Origin: Streptomyces aureocirculatus
Lineage (GTDB): Bacteria > Actinomycetota > Actinomycetes > Streptomycetales > Streptomycetaceae
DNA: 64,000 nucleotides
Reading direction: 5' to 3'
Assembly: GCF_000720475.1 (NCBI RefSeq)
Contig: NZ_JOAP01000019.1
Location: 186,001 to 250,000 of the forward strand
A model generated the notes under the pieces. The model saw nothing but the letters and a program-made list of their open reading frames with translations. It was not told the origin of the DNA and made no database searches. Shown piece by piece: positions 26,923-34,774 of this stretch (position 1 is the first letter of the stretch; every line of letters begins with the position of its first letter). The position numbers and the translations under genes were made by a program.

Positions 26923-28359
26923 ATGCGCCGAGCAAAAATCGTCTGCACCCTGGGACCCGCCACCGACACCTACGACCAGATCAAAGCCCTGGTCGAAGCC
27001 GGAATGGACGTGGCACGCTTCAACCTCAGCCACGGCACCTACGCCGACCACGAGGAGCGCTACCAGCGCGTGCGCAAGGCCGCCGACGAGAGCCGCCGCA
27101 GCGTCGGCGCCCTCGCCGACCTTCAAGGCCCGAAGATCCGCCTCGGCCGCTTCAGCGAAGGACCCGTACTCCTCGAACGCGGCGACGAATTCACCATCAC
27201 CGTCGAACCCGACGTCCAAGGCGACCGCCAACACTGCGGCACCACCTACGCCGGCCTCGCCAACGACGTCACCACCGGCGAACGCATCCTCGTCGACGAC
27301 GGCAAAGTCACCCTCGAAGTCACCGCCGTCGACGGCCCCCGCGTCACCACCACCGTCATCGAAGGCGGCATGGTCTCCGACCACAAAGGCCTCAACCTCC
27401 CCGGCGTCGCCGTCTCCGTCCCCGCCCTCTCCGACAAGGACGAAGCAGACCTCCGCTGGGCCCTGCGCACCGGCTTCGACGTCATCGCCCTCTCCTTCGT
27501 CCGCAGCGGACGCGACATCGAAGACGTCCACCGCATCATGAACGAGGAGAACCGCCGCCTCCCCGTCATCGCCAAAGTCGAAAAACCCCAAGCCGTCGAC
27601 AACATCGACGACATCGTCGCCGCCTTCGACGGCATCATGGTCGCCCGCGGCGACCTCGGCGTCGAAATGCCCCTCGAACAAGTCCCCATCGTCCAAAAAC
27701 GCGCCATCAAACTCGCCCGCCGCAACGCCAAACCCGTCATCGTCGCCACCCAAATGCTCGACTCGATGATCGACAACTCCCGGCCCACCCGCGCCGAAGC
27801 CTCCGACGTCGCCAACGCCGTCATCGACGGCACCGACGCCGTCATGCTCTCCGGCGAGACCAGCGTCGGCAAATACGCCATCGAGACCGTCCGCACCATG
27901 GGCCGCATCGTCGAAGCCGCCGAAGAAGACATCCTCGCCAAAGGGCTCCCGCCCCTCACCGAACGCAACAAACCCCGCACCCAAGGCGGAGCCGTCGCCC
28001 GCGCCGCCGCCGACATGGGCGACTTCCTCGGCGCCAAGTTCCTCGTCGCCTTCACCCAGTCCGGCGACACCGTCCGCCGCCTCTCCCGCTACCGCTCCCC
28101 GATCCCCCTCCTCGCCTTCACCCCCGACGCTGCGACCCGCTCCCAGCTCAACCTCACCTGGGGCGTCGAAACCTTCCTCGGCCCGCACGTCGACTCCACC
28201 GACGCGATGGTCCGCCAGGTCGACGAGCAGCTCCTCAAGATCGGCCGCTGCGTGCCGGGCGACATCGTCATCATCACCGCGGGCTCACCCCCCGGAGTCC
28301 CCGGCTCCACGAACCTGGTCCGCGTCCACCACATCGGCGAGTCCGACAGCCCCCGCTAG
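26923..28359 (+). CDS. pyk: Pyruvate kinase
   Basis: 478 aa, full length. MRRAKIVCTLGPAT, VARFNLSHG, ADLQGPKIRLG, the active-site block VIAKVEKPQAVDNIDDIVAAFDGIMVARGDLGVEMP, and THR-type SRPTRAEASDVANAVIDGTDAVMLSGETSVGKYA are standard. The C-terminal domain ends DIVIITAGSPPGVPGSTNLVRVHHIG. It makes ATP and pyruvate from phosphoenolpyruvate in glycolysis. Streptomyces usually have two paralogues. The gene converges with the LAGLIDADG-like gene, with only 12 nt between the stops and no visible terminator. Confidence 0.98.
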   Translation: MRRAKIVCTLGPATDTYDQIKALVEAGMDVARFNLSHGTYADHEERYQRVRKAADESRRSVGALADLQGPKIRLGRFSEGPVLLERGDEFTITVEPDVQGDRQHCGTTYAGLANDVTTGERILVDDGKVTLEVTAVDGPRVTTTVIEGGMVSDHKGLNLPGVAVSVPALSDKDEADLRWALRTGFDVIALSFVRSGRDIEDVHRIMNEENRRLPVIAKVEKPQAVDNIDDIVAAFDGIMVARGDLGVEMPLEQVPIVQKRAIKLARRNAKPVIVATQMLDSMIDNSRPTRAEASDVANAVIDGTDAVMLSGETSVGKYAIETVRTMGRIVEAAEEDILAKGLPPLTERNKPRTQGGAVARAAADMGDFLGAKFLVAFTQSGDTVRRLSRYRSPIPLLAFTPDAATRSQLNLTWGVETFLGPHVDSTDAMVRQVDEQLLKIGRCVPGDIVIITAGSPPGVPGSTNLVRVHHIGESDSPR

Positions 28360-28371
28360 CCCGGCCCTCCC

Positions 28372-29145
28372 TCAGTACTTTTTCCCGACGTGGGCGTCCA
28401 TGAGGGCTACGGAGGCTTTGCGGGCGATGGAGACGGTGACGGCGGCGCGGCTCTGGTGCAGCGTCTTCCACTCGACGCCGAGCCGGTCGAGGGTGTCCGT
28501 GCAGAGCCGGATGATGTCGGTCGACGTATTCGTGAAGAAGTACCGCGGATACTCGTAGCGCTTGCGTTCGCCGCCGACGATCCGGGTAGTCCAGTTGATG
28601 ACACGGCAGCCGTCGGAGTGGATGAGCCCGCGGAGGAACTCCCAGGGGTGATCGTCGACGATCTCCTGCTGCCAGGCTTCGAGCGCGATGGTGCGCGTGT
28701 GCTTCTTGCCGGGGCCGTGCTGCGGGAAGAAGCAGGGCCAGTGCTTGCTGTAGCAGGTGACGTTCTGGCAGCCCTGGCGCTGGACGCGGAAGACCTTGTT
28801 GTCGGGGCGCAGCACCTGCATCGCCGCGGCGCAGGCGTCGATCAGTCCGGGCCAGGCGTCCGCGCAGGCGATGCGGAGGAAGTAGACGCCTCGGTGGAGG
28901 TGGCTGAGGCAGCCGTCGCCGAGATAGAGGCCCAGTAAGTAGGCGTACGAGGACTGATCCTCGGGCTTGCCCGGCGTGTCGTCACACCTCGGACACCCGA
29001 CGGAGCTCATGACGAGCGGTTCGATCCGGGTCTGCCAGGAGCGGATCGCCGCACGTGATACGCCGGTTTCCTTGCTGACGGAATTCAGGCTGCGGCCTTG
29101 CGCAACCAGCGCGAGTGCACGCTTGCGTGTGCCCATGTCGTACAT
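28372..29145 (-). CDS. LAGLIDADG-homing-endonuclease-like protein with N-terminal HTH
   Basis: 257 aa from the ATG at 29,145 (a second ATG at 29,136); no clear ribosome site. Residues ~5-42 form a recombinase/resolvase-style HTH (RALALVAQGRSLNSVSKETGVSRAAIRSW). A CPRC pair follows (~51-54). Two LAGLIDADG-like helices ending in acidic residues are seen: YLLGLYLGDGC (~69-79) and FLRGLIHSDGC (~170-180), each able to supply one catalytic acid as in monomeric homing endonucleases. It is not inside an intron or intein. It lies 109 nt downstream of a tRNA gene on the same strand. It may be a nuclease, an RNA-binding relative or a regulator; WhiA shows that this fold can be domesticated. Confidence 0.75.
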   Translation of the reverse strand: MYDMGTRKRALALVAQGRSLNSVSKETGVSRAAIRSWQTRIEPLVMSSVGCPRCDDTPGKPEDQSSYAYLLGLYLGDGCLSHLHRGVYFLRIACADAWPGLIDACAAAMQVLRPDNKVFRVQRQGCQNVTCYSKHWPCFFPQHGPGKKHTRTIALEAWQQEIVDDHPWEFLRGLIHSDGCRVINWTTRIVGGERKRYEYPRYFFTNTSTDIIRLCTDTLDRLGVEWKTLHQSRAAVTVSIARKASVALMDAHVGKKY

Positions 29146-29254
29146 GCGGTCGATGCTGGAGCGGCCGCGACGCCTTTGGCGGGAGAATGGGAGCCGCGTA
29201 CACGATCAAGTGAAGCTGATCGATTCCGACGTGACCTTGGAAAGTAAGGAAAGG

Positions 29255-29329
29255 TGCCCCAGGTGGGATTCGAACCCACACTGTCCGCTGTTTGAGAGCG
29301 GCCTCTCTAACCAGTTGGAGTACTGGGGC
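29255..29329 (-). tRNA. tRNA with anticodon CAA (Leu-type) but short variable loop
   Basis: 75 nt. The acceptor stem GCCCCAG / CTGGGGC is a perfect 7 bp, discriminator A73. The D arm has a 3-bp CTC/GAG stem and conserved GG. Anticodon stem CCGCT/AGCGG encloses the loop CTCAAAC, anticodon CAA (UUG codon). The variable region is only 5 nt, then the T arm GTGGG-TTCGAAT-CCCAC. No CCA is encoded. Leucine tRNAs normally are class II with a long variable arm, so this class I shape with a leucine anticodon is odd. The LAGLIDADG-like gene follows on the same strand. Confidence 0.9.
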
Positions 29330-29426
29330 CTAAGAAAAGAAGGGAGAGCGTCCCCCCTCGCGCAACCACCTTACCGCAGCTAGGTAGGCTCATGGGAAGC
29401 AGATCTGCCCCGAACGAGGAGCTTCC

Positions 29427-30083
29427 GTGACCGCCCCCGAGTCGCCCCAGCCCGAAGAGACGACCGACGACGAACAGTCGCACGTCCCGCCGCTGACGAC
29501 CCGTGTCGTCATCGCCGAGGACGAGGCCCTCATCCGGCTCGACCTCAAAGAGATGCTGGAGGAGGAGGGCTACACCGTCGTGGGTGAGGCCGGCGACGGT
29601 GAGAAGGCGATCGAGCTCGCCCGCGAGCACAAGCCGGACCTGGTGATCCTGGACGTGAAGATGCCGGTGATGGACGGCATCTCCGCGGCGGAGAAGATCG
29701 CGGAGGAGTCCATCGCCCCGGTGCTCATGCTGACGGCGTTCTCCCAGCGAGACCTGGTCGAGCGGGCCAGGGACGCGGGCGCGATGGCGTACCTGGTGAA
29801 GCCGTTCTCCAAGAGCGACGTGGTCCCGGCCATCGAGATGGCGGTGTCGAGGTTCACGGAGCTGAAGGCGCTGGAGCAGGAGGTCGCGGACCTCACGCAG
29901 CGTTTGGAGACGCGCAAGCTGGTGGACAGGGCGAAGTCGGTTCTTCAGACGGAGTACGGCCTGTCGGAGCCTGCCGCGTTCCGGTGGATCCAGAAGACGT
30001 CGATGGACCGCCGTCTGTCGATGCAGCAGGTGGCGGAGGCGGTCATCGAGGACGCCCAGGAGAAGAAGGCAGCGAAGGGCTAG
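29427..30083 (+). CDS. pdtaR: ANTAR-domain response regulator (PdtaR-like)
   Basis: 218 aa from a GTG at 29,427 with CGAGGAG upstream. Receiver: VIAEDEALIRLDLKEML, phospho-acceptor in LVILDVKMPVMDG (~76), Thr in MLTAF, Lys in YLVKPF. A coiled linker (FTELKALEQEVADLTQRLETRKLVDRAKSVLQ) leads to the ANTAR RNA-binding helices (LSEPAAFRWIQKTSMDRRLSMQQVAEAVI). In Mycobacterium PdtaR binds hairpin pairs in RNA to antiterminate transcription after phosphorylation by PdtaS. The partner kinase is not in the window. It is divergent from the tRNA gene. Confidence 0.92.
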   Translation: MTAPESPQPEETTDDEQSHVPPLTTRVVIAEDEALIRLDLKEMLEEEGYTVVGEAGDGEKAIELAREHKPDLVILDVKMPVMDGISAAEKIAEESIAPVLMLTAFSQRDLVERARDAGAMAYLVKPFSKSDVVPAIEMAVSRFTELKALEQEVADLTQRLETRKLVDRAKSVLQTEYGLSEPAAFRWIQKTSMDRRLSMQQVAEAVIEDAQEKKAAKG

Positions 30084-30120
30084 GGCCCCGCAAGGGGCGC
30101 GGGGAACTGCGCGCCGAGCC
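30084..30120. repeat. Dispersed intergenic element, family B (copy 2)
   Basis: AAGGGGCGCGGGGAACTGCG lies just after pdtaR and is the reverse complement of the core of the element at 6331-6380. Confidence 0.65.
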
Positions 30121-30151
30121 CCCACCGGCGGGCAGCCGAAAAGAACGAGGA

Positions 30152-30186
30152 GAGGGCGGTCACCCCACACCGGGGTGCCCGCCCTC
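30152..30186. terminator. Convergent terminator between pdtaR and livF
   Basis: GAGGGCGG-t-CACCCC pairs with GGGGTG-c-CCGCCCTC around a 5-nt loop, one internal mismatch. It can serve both converging genes. Confidence 0.8.
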
Positions 30187-30218
30187 TTCGCTGCTCAGGG
30201 CCCAGGGGCCAGGAGAAA

Positions 30219-30935
30219 TCAGTCTTCGCCGAGGTAGGCCTTGCGGACGGACTCGTCGTGCAGCAGGTCCTGTCCCGTACCGGAGAGGACGATGTTGCCG
30301 ACTTCCATGACGTGGCCGTGGTCGGCGAGGGAGAGCGCGGCCTGGGCGTTCTGTTCGACGAGCAGGATGGTGGTGCCCTGGGATTTCAGCTCGGTGATGG
30401 TGTGCATGATTTTCTGCATCATGATCGGTGAGAGCCCCATGGAGGGTTCGTCGAGCATGAGGAGTTTGGGGCGTGACATCAGGGCGCGCCCCATGGCGAG
30501 CATTTGCTGTTCGCCGCCGGAGAGGGTGCCGGCGGCTTGTTTGCGGCGTTCTCCGAGGATGGGGAAGAGGTCGTAGGCGCGTTGGATGTCTTTTTGGATG
30601 TCTGCTTTGTCGTCGCGGAGGTAGGCGCCGAGTTGCAGGTTTTCGGTGATGGTGAGGCGGGGGAAGATGTGTCGGCCTTCGGGGGAGTGGGCGAGGCCGA
30701 GGGCGACGATTTTGTGGGCGGGGACGCCGTTGAGTGGCTGTCCGTCGAACATGATTTTTCCGGCGAGGGGTTTGAGGAGGCCGGAGAGGGTGCGGAGGGT
30801 GGTGGTTTTGCCTGCGCCGTTGGTGCCGATGAGGGTGACGACCTGTCCGGCTTGGACGCTGAAGGTGATGCCTTTGACGGCTTCGATTTTGCCGTAGGCG
30901 ACCTTGAGGTCTTCGACTTCGAGCAGTGTGGTCAC
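30219..30935 (-). CDS. livF: Branched-chain amino-acid ABC transporter ATPase LivF
   Basis: 238 aa from a GTG at 30,935 that overlaps the livG stop by 4 nt. Walker A GTNGAGKTT, signature LSGGEQQMLAMGRAL, Walker B LLMLDEPSMGLSP and the H-loop region TTILLVEQNAQ are complete. The short LivF form (EVEDLKVAYGKIEAVKGI, HSPEGRHIFPRLTITENL) is clear. It powers uptake of Leu/Ile/Val or related amides together with LivG. Last gene of the operon, followed by a bidirectional terminator. Confidence 0.96.
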   Translation of the reverse strand: MTTLLEVEDLKVAYGKIEAVKGITFSVQAGQVVTLIGTNGAGKTTTLRTLSGLLKPLAGKIMFDGQPLNGVPAHKIVALGLAHSPEGRHIFPRLTITENLQLGAYLRDDKADIQKDIQRAYDLFPILGERRKQAAGTLSGGEQQMLAMGRALMSRPKLLMLDEPSMGLSPIMMQKIMHTITELKSQGTTILLVEQNAQAALSLADHGHVMEVGNIVLSGTGQDLLHDESVRKAYLGED

Positions 30936-31855
30936 GGGGTCTTTCCTTCCGCCGAGGTGTCCCCGGGGGTGTCCGCCGAGGTGTCCGCGGGGGTGTCGGC
31001 CGGGGTTTGCGCGGCGCCGACTTCTGCGGCTTCGACTTCGGCGACTTCCGCGGCGCCGGGTGCGCCTTCGAAGGGTGTGCCGAGGTAGGCGGCGACGACG
31101 CGTTCGTCGGCCTGGACGGTTTCGGAGGTGCCTTCGACGAGTTTTTCGCCTTGTACGAGGACGGCGACGCGGTCGCAGAGGTTGAAGATGAACCGCATGT
31201 CGTGCTCGATGACGAGGATGGCGATGCCTTGGTCGCGGATGGCGAAGACGAGTTCTTCGGCGGCGCGGGTTTCTTGCGGGTTCATTCCGGCGGTGGGTTC
31301 GTCGAGCAGGAGCAGACCGGGTTCGCTGGCGAGGGCTCGGGCGATTTCGAGCTTGCGTTGTTCGCCGTAGGGGAGGTTGCGGGAGAGGTGGTCGGCTTTG
31401 TGGGCGAGGCCGATGAATTCAAGGAGTTCCATGGCTCTGGCGTGGGAGGCGGCTTCGGCTTTTTTGAAGCCGGGGCCGCGCAGGAGGGCGGACCAGAGGC
31501 CTTCCTTGGTCCTGGTGTGGCGTCCGACGAGGACGTTTTCGAGGACGGTCATGTTGGCGAAGAGTCGGATGTTCTGGAAGGTGCGGGCGATGCCTGCGTC
31601 GGTGACGAGGTGGGGTTTGGCGGGTAGGACGGTGCCTTTGTAGGAGACCTTGCCTTCGGTGGGGACGTACAGGCCGGTGAGGCAGTTGAAGAAGGTGGTC
31701 TTTCCGGCGCCGTTGGGTCCGATGAGGCCGACGATCTCGCCGGTGCTGACGGTGAGGTCGACGCTGCGTACGGCGGTGAGGCCGCCGAAGCGCATGGTGA
31801 CGCCGCTGGCTTCGAGGACGGTGGTTGTGGTGGTTGTGGTGGTCATGGTGTTCAC
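30932..31855 (-). CDS. livG: Branched-chain amino-acid ABC transporter ATPase LivG
   Basis: 307 aa from a GTG at 31,855 overlapping the livM stop; an ATG three codons later is the alternative. A Thr run follows the start. Walker A GPNGAGKTTFFNCLTG, LivG-specific ARTFQNIRLFANMTVLENVLVGRH, signature LPYGEQRKLEIARAL, Walker B LLLLDEPTAGMNP and VIEHDMRFIF are present. After the usual end (VVAAYLGT) there is an unusual tail of about 45 residues rich in Ala/Glu with repeated ADTPADTS-type units, likely disordered and produced by short repeat expansion. Confidence 0.95.
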   Translation of the reverse strand: MNTMTTTTTTTTVLEASGVTMRFGGLTAVRSVDLTVSTGEIVGLIGPNGAGKTTFFNCLTGLYVPTEGKVSYKGTVLPAKPHLVTDAGIARTFQNIRLFANMTVLENVLVGRHTRTKEGLWSALLRGPGFKKAEAASHARAMELLEFIGLAHKADHLSRNLPYGEQRKLEIARALASEPGLLLLDEPTAGMNPQETRAAEELVFAIRDQGIAILVIEHDMRFIFNLCDRVAVLVQGEKLVEGTSETVQADERVVAAYLGTPFEGAPGAAEVAEVEAAEVGAAQTPADTPADTSADTPGDTSAEGKTP

Positions 31856-33744
31856 GCCCCCGCCTTGCTTGCGCCGACGGTGCCTTCGGGGAGTTTCTGC
31901 TGGTCGGGTACGTCGAGTTGGTCGGTCTCGTGGTATTCGAGCTGGGCGCGCTTGTTGGCGACGAGGCCTTCGGGCCGGAAGCGCATGAGCAGGATGAGGG
32001 CGAGGCCGAAGAGGAGGAGTTGGTAGTCCTCGAGGAATTGGAGTTTGGCGGGGATGAGGTAGAGCAGGGCGGCGCCGATGAGGGGGCCGCTGATGGTTCC
32101 CATGCCGCCGAGGATGACGGCGGCGAGGAGGAACGCGGAGTTGGGTGGCACGGTGTTGGCGAAGAGGTATTGCTCGGGGGTGATGCTGTAGGAGACGTGG
32201 GCTTGGACGGTGCCGGCGAAGCCGGCGAGGGTGGCGCCGAGGGCGAAGGCGATGAGTTTGACGCGGAAGCCGTTGATGCCCATGGCGGTGGCGGCGGTTT
32301 CGTCCTCGCGGATGGCGACCCAGGCGCGGCCGATGCGGGATTCGCCGGAGCGGCGGAAGGCGAGGACGACGACGGCGGTGAAGAAGAGCATCAGCAGGTA
32401 GTAGTTGGCGGGCCTGCTGAGGGTGAAGCCGAGGACTTCGTGTTCGATGCCCAGGTTCCAGCCGAGGATTTCGAGGTCGGGGATGTTGGGGATGCCTTGG
32501 GCGCCGTTGGTGAGGTCGGGGCCCGCGCTGCCGTTGAGGTTGTTCATGGTGATGCGGAAGATCTCGCCGAAGCCGAGGGTGACGATGGCGAGGTAGTCGC
32601 CGCGCAGTCGCAGGGTGGGGGCGCCGATGATGACGCCGAAGGCGAGGGAGGCGGCGGCGCCGGCGAGGACGGCGGCCCAGAAGGGGAAGTGGACGTCGAA
32701 GGGGGAGGCGGGGGATCCGGAGACGAGGGCTGCGGTGTAGGCGCCGACGCCGAGGAAGGCGACGTAGCCGAGGTCGAGGAGTCCGGCGAGTCCGACGACG
32801 ACGTTCAGGCCGAGGGCGACGGTGGCGAAGATGAGGATGTTGACGCCGATGAGGGCGTAGCTGGCGTCGCTCTGGGTGAAGGGGAACATGGCCGCGGCGA
32901 TGATGGCGGCGGTGAGGGTGACGTTGCGGTGTTTGGCGGTGAGGGTGTTGAGGCGGGGGATGAGTCCGGCTCGGTTGAGTGCGGTGGCGCCGAGGATGGT
33001 GGTGATGAGGAAGCCGATGAAGAGTTCGGAGTAGGCCTCGATGCCGTAGGCGAGGACGTAGAGGCCGATGCCGAAGGCGGCGGCGATGATGAGGATCTCG
33101 ACCCAGTCGGGGAGGGTTTTGGCGCGTTGTGGTGCGGGTGCTTTGAGGCTGTGGCGCAGGCGTTGCCAGGGTCCGGCGTGGGGTTCGTCTGCGGGTAGGT
33201 CGGAGGGGAGTCCGAGGGCGCCGATGGTGGCGATGAGGGCGCCGATGCCGGAGATCCAGGCGCCGGGTTCGAGGTTGACGATGCCGCCGAGGTGTTCGGC
33301 GATGGCGCCCATGGTGTAGCCGGTGGTGCCGAGGACGCCGAGGCTGAGGAGGAGTACGGGGCTGTTGGTGCCGCCGGGGGTGAGCCAGCCGAGGCCGCGG
33401 ATGCCGTGGCTGGAGAGGGCGAGGAGGAGGGTGAGGGCGGCGCCGGTGAGGGTGACGACTTGGAGGCCGCCGGGGTAGCCGGTGACGGTGAGGTTGCCGG
33501 GGAAGGCGGTGGTCCAGGTCCAGGCGAGGAAGGTGCCGATGAGGGCGGTGGCGGAGCCTGCGAGGACGGCGATGCGGGCTGCGGTGGCGGGCAGTGGCAG
33601 GGTGGCGGTGGGGGCGTTCGCCGGGGTTTTGGCGGTGGTGCTGGTGTTGCTGGAGTTTTTGCCGTTGCCGGAGTTGCCGTTGCCGGAGTTACCGTTTCCG
33701 GAGTTGTCCGGGCCGCCGGTGTTCTTGGTGGTGTTGGTGGTCAT
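31852..33744 (-). CDS. livM: Branched-chain amino-acid ABC permease LivM
   Basis: 630 aa from the ATG at 33,744; a GTG at 33,753 overlapping the livH stop is possible. A repetitive N-terminus (GNSGNG units, then Thr/Ala) is followed by about 250 residues with extra membrane segments, then the conserved LivM core: GLNVVVGLAGLLDLGYVAFLGVGAYTAALVSG, RLRGDYLAIVTLGFGEIFRI, RAWVAIREDETAATAMGIN and LAAVILGGMGTISGPLIGAALL. It is longer than the roughly 420-residue enteric proteins; the enlarged N-terminal region is common in actinobacteria as remembered. It forms the channel with LivH. Confidence 0.93.
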   Translation of the reverse strand: MTTNTTKNTGGPDNSGNGNSGNGNSGNGKNSSNTSTTAKTPANAPTATLPLPATAARIAVLAGSATALIGTFLAWTWTTAFPGNLTVTGYPGGLQVVTLTGAALTLLLALSSHGIRGLGWLTPGGTNSPVLLLSLGVLGTTGYTMGAIAEHLGGIVNLEPGAWISGIGALIATIGALGLPSDLPADEPHAGPWQRLRHSLKAPAPQRAKTLPDWVEILIIAAAFGIGLYVLAYGIEAYSELFIGFLITTILGATALNRAGLIPRLNTLTAKHRNVTLTAAIIAAAMFPFTQSDASYALIGVNILIFATVALGLNVVVGLAGLLDLGYVAFLGVGAYTAALVSGSPASPFDVHFPFWAAVLAGAAASLAFGVIIGAPTLRLRGDYLAIVTLGFGEIFRITMNNLNGSAGPDLTNGAQGIPNIPDLEILGWNLGIEHEVLGFTLSRPANYYLLMLFFTAVVVLAFRRSGESRIGRAWVAIREDETAATAMGINGFRVKLIAFALGATLAGFAGTVQAHVSYSITPEQYLFANTVPPNSAFLLAAVILGGMGTISGPLIGAALLYLIPAKLQFLEDYQLLLFGLALILLMRFRPEGLVANKRAQLEYHETDQLDVPDQQKLPEGTVGASKAGA

Positions 33745-33749
33745 GGGTA

Positions 33750-34679
33750 TCACGCCCGATCCGCGACGCGTTCGCCGAGTAGGCCTTGGGGCCTGAGGAG
33801 GAGGACGAGGATGAGGAGGGCGAAGGCCCATACGTCCTTCCAGGCGCCGCCGCCGAACTGTTCCATGCCGGGTACGTCGGCCATGTAGCCGGTGGCGAGG
33901 GCTTCGGCGACGCCGAGGACGATGCCTCCGAGCATGGCGCCGTAGATGTTGCCGATGCCGCCGAGTACGGCTGCGGTGAAGGCTTTGAGGCCCATGATGA
34001 AGCCCATTTTGAAGCCGACCTGGCCGTTGTGGAGGCCGTATCCGACGGCTGCGACGGCGGCGAACGCGGCGCCGATGGCGAAGGCCATGACGATGATGCG
34101 GTCGGTGTTGATGCCCATGAGTTTGGCGGTGTCGGGGTCCTGTGCGGTGGCCTGCATGCCGCGTCCGGTGCGGGTTTTGTTGACGTAGTAGGCGAGGGCC
34201 AGCATGCACAGGGGGGCGGCGATGATGAGGAAGAAGTCACCGCGTTGGACGTCGGCGCCGAAGATGTGCACGGGTTCGCCGCTGAACTGGGGGAAGGTCC
34301 GGTCCTTCTTGGCTTCGGGGTACCACTTCCAGACGGCCTGCTGGAGCAGGATGGACAGGCCGATGGCGGTGATGAGGGGTGCTAGTCGTGGTGCGCCGCG
34401 CAGGGGGCGGTAGGCGAAGCGTTCGGCGGCGGTGCCGACGGCGACGGAGCATATGACGCCGCCGATGATCATGAGTGGGATCGCGGCGAGCAGTGAGAAC
34501 CCGTCGGGTAGCCACAGGGAGACGGTGAGGGCGCCGAAGCCGCCGACCATGAAGATCTCGCCGTGGGCGAAGTTGATGAGCTGGACGATTCCGTAGACCA
34601 TCGTGTAGCCGATCGCGATGAGACCGTACATCGCGCCGAGGATGAGTCCATTGGCTAGCTGTTGCGGCAGTTCGTTCAC
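33750..34679 (-). CDS. livH: Branched-chain amino-acid ABC permease LivH
   Basis: 309 aa from a GTG at 34,679. About eight membrane segments; the LivH landmarks LANGLILGAMYGLIAIGYTMVYGIVQLINFAHGEIFMVGG, RPLRGAPRLAPLITAIGLSILLQ, GMQATAQDPDTAKLMGIN and AAVLGGIGNIYGAMLGGI are intact. It is separated from the binding-protein gene by a 95-nt gap containing a strong hairpin, and from livM by 5 nt. Confidence 0.95.
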   Translation of the reverse strand: MNELPQQLANGLILGAMYGLIAIGYTMVYGIVQLINFAHGEIFMVGGFGALTVSLWLPDGFSLLAAIPLMIIGGVICSVAVGTAAERFAYRPLRGAPRLAPLITAIGLSILLQQAVWKWYPEAKKDRTFPQFSGEPVHIFGADVQRGDFFLIIAAPLCMLALAYYVNKTRTGRGMQATAQDPDTAKLMGINTDRIIVMAFAIGAAFAAVAAVGYGLHNGQVGFKMGFIMGLKAFTAAVLGGIGNIYGAMLGGIVLGVAEALATGYMADVPGMEQFGGGAWKDVWAFALLILVLLLRPQGLLGERVADRA

Positions 34680-34713
34680 CGCACGCCCTCCGTTGGGTGG
34701 TTCGGATATGGCA

Positions 34714-34747
34714 CCGCGCGGGAGCGCTGATAGCGCTTCCCGCGCGG
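34714..34747 (-). terminator. Intercistronic hairpin between the binding-protein gene and livH
   Basis: CCGCGCGGGAGCGCT and AGCGCTTCCCGCGCGG pair over 15 bp with one bulged A and a 3-nt loop. It lies just after the binding-protein stop. Such hairpins usually stabilise or partly terminate the message so that the binding protein is made in excess over the membrane parts. Confidence 0.75.
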
Positions 34748-34774
34748 TCGGGAGTCAATGGGGTGGGTCGGGGT

